From contig CAILVY010000326.1 in assembly GCA_903837785.1 (NCBI GenBank), positions 1 through 59,834 of the forward strand: a DNA stretch of 59,834 nucleotides, written 5' to 3'. The notes beneath the pieces were generated by a model. That model did no database searches, was not told where the DNA came from, and saw nothing but the letters and a program-made list of their open reading frames with translations. The position numbers and the translations under genes are program-made. Numbering within the stretch: the stretch's first letter is position 1; each line of letters opens with the position of its first letter. This DNA comes from Candidatus Hydrogenedentota bacterium (GTDB lineage: Bacteria > Hydrogenedentota > Hydrogenedentia > Hydrogenedentales > CAILVY01). Positions 56,114 to 59,834 of this stretch are shown here, piece by piece.

Positions 56114-56926
56114 TCACTTCGTGCACAAATAGATGATTTCGCTGTCCGGAATGCCGTATCTGCGTTGTTCTTCCCGGGTAAACAACGCAGAGGGCCGGAT
56201 TTCTTCAAAATGAAATCCGCCGAGCCGTTCCGAGAAATCGCGGGGAGAATAGTCGCGCACATGCCCGAACATGATCTCATGACCGCGGCCGTATTCCGCC
56301 GTGCGCTCCAGATGCATGCCGAAGGGGACCATGATCAGGGCCTGGCCGCCCGGCTTCAGGATCCGGCGCAATTCGTCTACGGCTCTCCGGTCATCATCGA
56401 CATGCTCCAGGACGTGGATGCAGACGAGCCCGTCCCACGTTGCATCCGGAAGCGGAAGGCATTGGATGTCCGTGCGGAATGCCGGGCCGCCGACGAGCCG
56501 CAGCTTTTCCGGCGCCAGGTCCGCGCTCACGCAGCGCAGCGCCCCCGGTCCGTCAAGGAACCCCCGAAGATGGCGCTCGGGCGCGAAGTGCAGGACCCGC
56601 TTCCCATCCTTCAGGAAAGCCGGCGGCCGCGCCGTAAGAAAGAGGTGGGTCATCCGGTGCCGTTCATGGGAAACGCACTGCGGACACTCCGAGTTGTACA
56701 ACACGCACGCCTCCGCATCGACGGCCCGGAAGGCATATCCGGCCCAACCGCAGCAGGGGCACCACACACGCGGGGCCCGGTGGAATTTCGCCATAGCCAG
56801 AAGGAGGGCGTTCGCGGCATGCGTCCTGGCGCATGTCCAGGCCGAGGCCGCGCCGTTGTGCCGGGCCCGGTGCACGATTTCGCGCAGGTCGCGTGTCAGG
56901 TGCGCTGTGAGAAAACGTATGTTCAT
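56114..56926 (-). CDS. SAM-dependent methyltransferase with N-terminal zinc-cysteine motif
   Basis: The 270-residue protein has two Cys pairs (WCPCCGWAG and NSECPQCVSHER) that probably bind zinc, then a methyltransferase domain: RVLHFAPERHLRGFL, DIQCLPLPDATWDGLVCIHV, LEHVDDDRRAVDELRRILKP and GGQALIMVPFGM. This type is often found in polysaccharide-synthesis loci. It lies 22 bp after the tandem acetyltransferase gene, so an O-methyl or related sugar decoration is plausible but inferred. Confidence 0.85.
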   Translation of the reverse strand: MNIRFLTAHLTRDLREIVHRARHNGAASAWTCARTHAANALLLAMAKFHRAPRVWCPCCGWAGYAFRAVDAEACVLYNSECPQCVSHERHRMTHLFLTARPPAFLKDGKRVLHFAPERHLRGFLDGPGALRCVSADLAPEKLRLVGGPAFRTDIQCLPLPDATWDGLVCIHVLEHVDDDRRAVDELRRILKPGGQALIMVPFGMHLERTAEYGRGHEIMFGHVRDYSPRDFSERLGGFHFEEIRPSALFTREEQRRYGIPDSEIIYLCTK

Positions 56927-56948
56927 AGCGAAGCGTGAGTTCCACGGG

Positions 56949-59663
56949 TTACTTGATGACCGGCAGCTTTCTCCAGCCGCCGGGGCTCTCGGTAAATTCT
57001 CGCACGCTGAAGCACCAGATAACGAGTTGCTTTCCCGACAGGTTGTCGCCGCGCCGCACCAGATTCATGCGCGCCGGGGTGGCGCCGCTTCCGCGCACGG
57101 CCACGAGGTCCACCGGGAAGCCGAGTTCCCGCGCGAGTTGATCGGGAAGTCCCGCGCCCGTCGCCAGCATGTCGCTGCCCGCACTGAAGATCAGGTTGTG
57201 GCTGTCGCCCAGAAGGAGGATGGGGCTGTTGCGCGACGATGCCGCCGGCTTGAGTTCGCTTCCCTCCCGCGTTCCCACAAAGCGCAGTGGAAGCTGCTCC
57301 TTCGGCAGAGCCGGGTCCCCGAGCGCCTGCCAGAGATCGCCGGCGATTTCCACGGTCCTCACCTCGCTCTCGAAGGCCGTGCGTGCCCGCTCCTTGAGCC
57401 ACGGCCGGCCCTGGATGCGCTCGGCGATCAGCTTCGCCGCGAGTTCGCAGCCGCGCCCGCTCCAATGGGAATCCTGCCGGCAGAACACGGCGCCCTCTGC
57501 GGCCGCGCGGCGGGCCATGAATTCGGGGACCAGGTCCAGCACCTGGATGCCCCTGTGGGCCAATAAGGCGAAGAAAGCCTTCTGAGCCGTATCCATCCGG
57601 ATGCCTTGTGCGTCCTGCAGCCCGGGGATCATATCCGGATAGATTGTCGCTTTCGCGGGAACCGGCACTATCAACAGCTCGATGTTTGCGCGGGCGAGCT
57701 GTTCATGGAAATCCGTGATGGCGGGCAGCGGGTCGGCGTAGTCCGGATTCTCAGCCCGGCTCGCCAGGCGCGCCTGCTCTCCCCAAAACGGCCCGACGGA
57801 CATGCTGCGCAGTTCCGGGCCAAAGAACAGCCAGCCCTCGCTTCCCTGGAGTACGGAGGACGGGACGGCCTCCAACGCGGCGACCTGGCCAGCCAGCGCT
57901 TTCAGAAACGGGTCCTCCGTGGAGACGGGCGCCGGCGGCGCGGACGGCGCGGGACCTGACGCCGCGGGAGCGGACGGCGCGGCGAGTTCGCCCTCCAGTT
58001 CCGCCCAAAACGTGGGCAGGCGCAGGAAGCGCTCGCCGTCCAGTTCCACGCGGTTGAAACTGCCAAAATCCTTCTCCGCTTCAGTCCACGGTCTTAACTT
58101 CAGGGTGAGGGCGGCGCCGGTTTCCAGCCCCGCCGCGGGAGTCCAGGCATTGTCGCGCATGCCCCAGGCGTACGCGACGGCCTCTTTGATATCCCCCGGC
58201 GCGATCGTCGTCAGTTGCATGGCGATGATGCAGTCTTTGTAGGGCACGCTGCCCGGCTTCGGCGGACGGCTGATCATGCCCAGCGTGGCCTGAATCTCCC
58301 CGGTTATGGCGGCGGGCTGTGGCGACGGCGCCACTTTCGGGACGGCAAGATCCAGGCCGAGTTTCCAGTCGCCCACGGCCAATTCGCGTGCGGCGAATTC
58401 CCAGATCACGAGCTTCTTGCCCGCCAGCCGATTCTTGCCGCCGCCCAGTTCCCGGCTCAGTTGGCGGCGCGTGGCATGCGCTCCGTTGTCGTTGATCAGC
58501 ATCGTGTCCACGGGCCGTTCAAGCAAGGCGCTCACGTGTTCGACGAGTCCCGCGCTTTCCCCCCAGCCCATGCCGCCCAGCGAGAAGATGTTCGCGAAAC
58601 TGTCGCCGAGAAAGAGGATGTCCGCGTTGGGATCGGCTTTCCATTTGCCGCCGTCGGGGAGATGCACCACGTCCAGTACCGCCGTCTCCGGACGATAGAA
58701 CGTCTGGTTTTCCGGCAACTTCAGCATCACGGCAATATCGCCCAGGTTCTCGACACTCTTGTTTTCGCGGACAAAACGGGCCGTGCCGCCGGCCGGGAGC
58801 GGCACATGTTCGCGAATGAAACGGGCAAGTTCCTGCGCGGCTGCAGCCATCCCCTGCGGCGTCCAATGCGTGTCCGTGGCAAGGAATGCCGGAGCGTCGG
58901 GACGTTTTGAGGCCATCACCGCGGGCGCCGTGTCGCAGAGCAACACCCCGGCTTCATCGAGCCGCCGCACAAACTCGTCGTAGGAAGGGTTCTTTATGAT
59001 CTGGCGGCCGTCATAGTGCCGCGACAGTTTCTCCGGGTAAATCGCAGCCTTGTCCGGGGCCGGCAGAACGACCAGTGCAATGCCGCGGGCCGCAAGTTGA
59101 TCCCGGAACTCCACGATGGCCTTCACCGGGTCGGGCTGCGGGGGCGCATGCGTTTCGTCACCCAGGCGCGCGCGCCGTGCCAGCGTCTTCGGCGTCAGGA
59201 AACCCGGCCCCGTCAGCGCATCAATGCCCGGGCGATAGAACAGCCATCCGTCCCGGCCGCAATAGGCGTTTTCATTCCCGGCATCCAGGTGCCCAATCAT
59301 GAGGCTCTGCATCGGCGGGATCAGGCGCTCCGCCAGCACAGACTCCTCCTTCAGGGCATCGTCATAGCGCTTGATCTCGCGCAGCACATGGGCGTTGATG
59401 AATCCCAGGCCGCCCCAGACACCGCGGGTCGAGAATGCCTCTGAAACATCCTGCGTGGACGGGAGGAAGCCGGACAGGTTCGCCACGTTCGGCGCACCGC
59501 CCTTCTGCACCGCATCGCAGGCCTGTTCCGTCAGGGGCACGAGCAGCATCACCGCCAGAAAGAAGAAGACGAGGAAAGACGCCAGCGCGGGGGACACGGT
59601 TGTGTAGCCGACCTCGACCCGGGCTTGTTCTTCGCGCGTCATCTTCTGGGGTGATTCGGCCAT
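56949..59663 (-). CDS. Tandem AlgJ/AlgX-like SGNH O-acetyltransferase
   Basis: The 904-residue protein has one N-terminal membrane span (LASFLVFFFLAVMLLVPLTE) and two AlgJ/AlgX-like halves, about 90-480 and 620-904. Each half has a DGWLFY- or EGWLFF-type entry, a DxH pair (ATDTHWTPQGM and RQDSHWSGRG) and a GDS serine (FLGDSFANIFS and LLGDSHNLIFS). The two halves therefore both keep the catalytic triad pattern. Single-domain relatives are about 400 residues. It probably transfers acetyl groups to an exported polysaccharide, with a membrane O-acyltransferase outside this window. ATG 59663 has GGAGGG nine bases upstream; the longer frame to 59828 reads through 54-bp repeats. Confidence 0.85.
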   Translation of the reverse strand: MAESPQKMTREEQARVEVGYTTVSPALASFLVFFFLAVMLLVPLTEQACDAVQKGGAPNVANLSGFLPSTQDVSEAFSTRGVWGGLGFINAHVLREIKRYDDALKEESVLAERLIPPMQSLMIGHLDAGNENAYCGRDGWLFYRPGIDALTGPGFLTPKTLARRARLGDETHAPPQPDPVKAIVEFRDQLAARGIALVVLPAPDKAAIYPEKLSRHYDGRQIIKNPSYDEFVRRLDEAGVLLCDTAPAVMASKRPDAPAFLATDTHWTPQGMAAAAQELARFIREHVPLPAGGTARFVRENKSVENLGDIAVMLKLPENQTFYRPETAVLDVVHLPDGGKWKADPNADILFLGDSFANIFSLGGMGWGESAGLVEHVSALLERPVDTMLINDNGAHATRRQLSRELGGGKNRLAGKKLVIWEFAARELAVGDWKLGLDLAVPKVAPSPQPAAITGEIQATLGMISRPPKPGSVPYKDCIIAMQLTTIAPGDIKEAVAYAWGMRDNAWTPAAGLETGAALTLKLRPWTEAEKDFGSFNRVELDGERFLRLPTFWAELEGELAAPSAPAASGPAPSAPPAPVSTEDPFLKALAGQVAALEAVPSSVLQGSEGWLFFGPELRSMSVGPFWGEQARLASRAENPDYADPLPAITDFHEQLARANIELLIVPVPAKATIYPDMIPGLQDAQGIRMDTAQKAFFALLAHRGIQVLDLVPEFMARRAAAEGAVFCRQDSHWSGRGCELAAKLIAERIQGRPWLKERARTAFESEVRTVEIAGDLWQALGDPALPKEQLPLRFVGTREGSELKPAASSRNSPILLLGDSHNLIFSAGSDMLATGAGLPDQLARELGFPVDLVAVRGSGATPARMNLVRRGDNLSGKQLVIWCFSVREFTESPGGWRKLPVIK

Positions 59664-59711
59664 TAGCGCGCGCCCTCCACGGCAAGGCAGGCATGGCTTA
59701 CCCCCCCTGCC

Positions 59712-59834
59712 CCCCCGCACGCGGGGGGGTGAATGATAAAGCCGAGGGGTAAAGACACCCACTCCCCCCCGCACGCGGGGGGGTGAATGATAAAGCCGAG
59801 GGGTAAAGACGCCCACTCCCCCCCGCACGCGGGG
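59712..59834 (+). repeat. 54-bp tandem repeats with a GC-rich palindrome (continues past the window)
   Basis: Two full units and part of a third occur. Each begins with CCCCCCGCACGCGGGGGG, an 8-bp-arm palindrome, followed by about 36 bp containing TGAATGATAAAGCCGAGG that is nearly identical between units. The second and third units differ at one position (acaccc versus acgccc). They lie upstream of the acetyltransferase gene. Confidence 0.85.

Noticed and set aside
59712-59834. A CRISPR array at the right edge
   Set aside because: The sequence between palindromes is nearly identical in each unit, while CRISPR spacers differ, and no cas gene is present.

Overview
The window is about 60 kb of GC-rich bacterial DNA, densely packed with genes on both strands. 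I see no tRNA, rRNA, CRISPR array, integrase or intact insertion sequence. The gene content suggests an uncultured member of the PVC/Hydrogenedentota neighbourhood. Many proteins are large and secreted. Two exported proteins carry long Glu-Gly linkers plus a paired Cys-containing EF-hand-like module, a combination I associate with Candidatus Hydrogenedentes. This placement is inference; a related phylum is possible.

Left part (1-16.7 kb): a giant secreted beta-helix protein ends in about 26 calcium-binding-type repeats and runs off the left edge. Next come a four-gene minus-strand unit (sodium:solute symporter, 50-residue membrane microprotein, SGNH hydrolase, URO-D-family protein), a methyltransferase, an FG-GAP protein, a glycosidase-like secreted protein, a neutral-ceramidase-family enzyme and a CPBP membrane protease. 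The theme is uptake and breakdown of polymers or lipids.

Middle part (16.7-35.4 kb): a fused ADP-forming acyl-CoA synthetase, a ketopantoate-reductase-like enzyme and a self-regulated efflux operon (TetR, lipoprotein HlyD adaptor, ABC ATPase, ABC permease) with a clear palindromic operator. Then a secreted M4-type metalloprotease with beta-helix and dockerin-like tail, a GspE-N/cyclic-nucleotide-binding regulator, two uncharacterised genes, an aminotransferase, a leucine-rich-repeat-like secreted protein with the same dockerin-like module, and transketolase.

Housekeeping operon (42.0-35.4 kb, minus strand): infC-rpmI-rplT-hisA-tyrA-tmk-holB-ricT-tatD, several genes joined by 1-4 nt overlaps. 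It starts at a good sigma-70-type promoter, passes through a leader with an intrinsic terminator, begins infC at an ATC codon, and ends at a 17-bp perfect inverted repeat shared with the convergent transketolase gene.

Right part (42-59.8 kb): a beta-propeller/glycosidase-like fusion, an MFS transporter, a DUF4145-type protein, a double alpha/beta-hydrolase protein, a metallophosphoesterase, an FHA-GAF-sigma54 activator with paired upstream repeats, a diheme protein resembling hydrazine synthase alpha, a CoA-binding protein, a zinc-cysteine methyltransferase, a tandem AlgJ/AlgX-like acetyltransferase, and 54-bp tandem repeats at the edge.
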